DNA of 6,051 nucleotides from an uncultured Mycoplasmatota bacterium. Its GTDB lineage: Bacteria; Bacillota_I; Bacilli_A; RF39; UBA660. Position 1 is the first letter of the stretch, and each line of letters starts with the position of its first letter. The notes under the pieces are model-generated. The model saw nothing but the letters and a program-made list of their open reading frames with translations. It was not told the DNA's origin and did no database searches. This document shows positions 5,435 to 6,051 of the stretch, piece by piece. The position numbers and the translations under genes are program-made. The stretch covers positions 1-6,051 of the forward strand of contig USDC01000046.1 of NCBI GenBank assembly GCA_900553435.1. Reading direction: 5' to 3'.

Positions 5435-6051
5435 ATTTTAATTCTACTTTTTCTTCGCCAAAAATATTTAAAGCCTCTTCTTCAATTTTAGAAAGACTAT
5501 CATTAAAAATAATCTCTGGTTCTTCTATAACTTCATATTTATTATTATTTTTTATATTTTCTTTATATTTGTTCATTTCTAAATTCCATTCAGAAATTGT
5601 TAGAAAAGAAACTTTAATTGTTTTATCAAATATTTTATTAAAAATTTCTTCTGTTAATATCAGATTGTTTAACAAAAATTGTTTTGCTGAAGCATCTTCA
5701 ACGCTTATTATTATTTTTTCCTCTGCGGCAACTACTATTTTTCCACTTAATAAATGTGGTACTATTTTACTAAATTTTCTATTTGTTAAATAATCGTTAA
5801 TTAAATCATATTTTGCCTTGTAACTAATAAGAATGTTTTTATTTGCAAGTGCTAAAGTATTATTTATTCTTATTTTATTTACTTGTTCTATATTTCCTTT
5901 TTCTATCGGTGTTTCTTTTTTAAGTTTTTCTTTAGGTTTTTCTTCTTTTTTATTTATTTTTTGTTCTTTTGTTATTTTTTCTTTAATAAAAACATCTTCG
6001 TTATTATCTTTTGTTTCTACATTATTATTTTCATTAATTATTTCTAACATT
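5433..6051 (-). CDS. dnaX: DNA polymerase III gamma/tau subunit DnaX, C-terminal part (enters from outside the window)
   Basis: DnaX is the ATPase motor of the clamp loader and links it to the polymerase. Only about the last 206 codons are in the window; the ATPase part lies beyond 6051, so the ATG at 6050 is most likely an internal methionine. Residues are counted from that ATG. Positions 1 to about 60 are a lysine- and glutamate-rich linker, probably disordered. From about 62 a folded C-terminal domain follows: NTLALANKNILISYKAKYDL, then KIVPHLLSGKIVVAAEEKII, SVEDASAKQFLLN, KVSFLTISEWNLEMNKYKEN and a final ALNIFGEEKVELK. This last block resembles the LFGEDLVEIK-type end of DnaX in other low-GC Firmicutes. 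The gene order with ybaB and recR is decisive. I found no in-phase A AAA AAG slip site in the visible part, so a frameshift product, if any, is encoded elsewhere. Confidence 0.9.
   Translation of the reverse strand, partial: MLEIINENNNVETKDNNEDVFIKEKITKEQKINKKEEKPKEKLKKETPIEKGNIEQVNKIRINNTLALANKNILISYKAKYDLINDYLTNRKFSKIVPHLLSGKIVVAAEEKIIISVEDASAKQFLLNNLILTEEIFNKIFDKTIKVSFLTISEWNLEMNKYKENIKNNNKYEVIEEPEIIFNDSLSKIEEEALNIFGEEKVELK

Noticed and set aside
5569..5793. Plus-strand open frame of 74 codons
   Set aside because: It is antisense to the dnaX C-terminal domain and has no recognisable motif.
5915..5951. AAAAAAG runs in dnaX (minus strand, 5915-5921 and 5945-5951) as a programmed frameshift site
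   Set aside because: In both places the run is in the wrong phase: the codons read AAA AAA Gxx, not A AAA AAG.

Overview
The window comes from a very AT-rich bacterium (roughly a quarter G+C by eye). Its gene content and order point to a low-GC Firmicute or Bacilli relative, such as one of the compact, uncultured gut lineages near the Mollicutes; this is an inference. Nothing suggests TGA-as-Trp: the tryptophans seen (in mfd, holB and dnaX) use TGG, and no gene needs an in-frame TGA read through.

All nine genes lie on the minus strand, so transcription runs from position 6051 down to 1. In that order they are: dnaX (C-terminal part), ybaB/ebfC, recR, a small BofA-family membrane protein, holB (DNA polymerase III delta prime), ricT (PSP1/YaaT), trmN6 (YabB-type tRNA methyltransferase), pth (peptidyl-tRNA hydrolase, frame disrupted) and mfd (N-terminal part). 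Spacers are 0 to 44 bases, two genes overlap by 20 bases, and several Shine-Dalgarno sites sit in the end of the previous gene. This looks like one operon with translational coupling. No stretch over 50 bases is without a gene, and no RNA gene, mobile element or CRISPR array is visible.

The genes serve clamp loading and replication (dnaX, holB), recombinational repair (ybaB neighbour, recR), RNA processing (ricT), tRNA modification and recycling (trmN6, pth), and transcription-coupled repair (mfd). Their order and orientation match the dnaX-to-mfd region of Bacillus subtilis as recalled, but with the intervening genes (tmk, yabA, yazA, rsmI and others) absent.

Three points deserve a second look. 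pth is split by a frame change at its conserved Asp-rich loop, about 10 bases short of the family pattern. A cluster of related palindromes (TTTCC/GGAAA cores) lies between trmN6 and pth, against the pth ribosome binding site. A BofA-family gene is kept in an otherwise compacted cluster. I see no clearly undescribed multi-gene system here; this is mainly a housekeeping operon.
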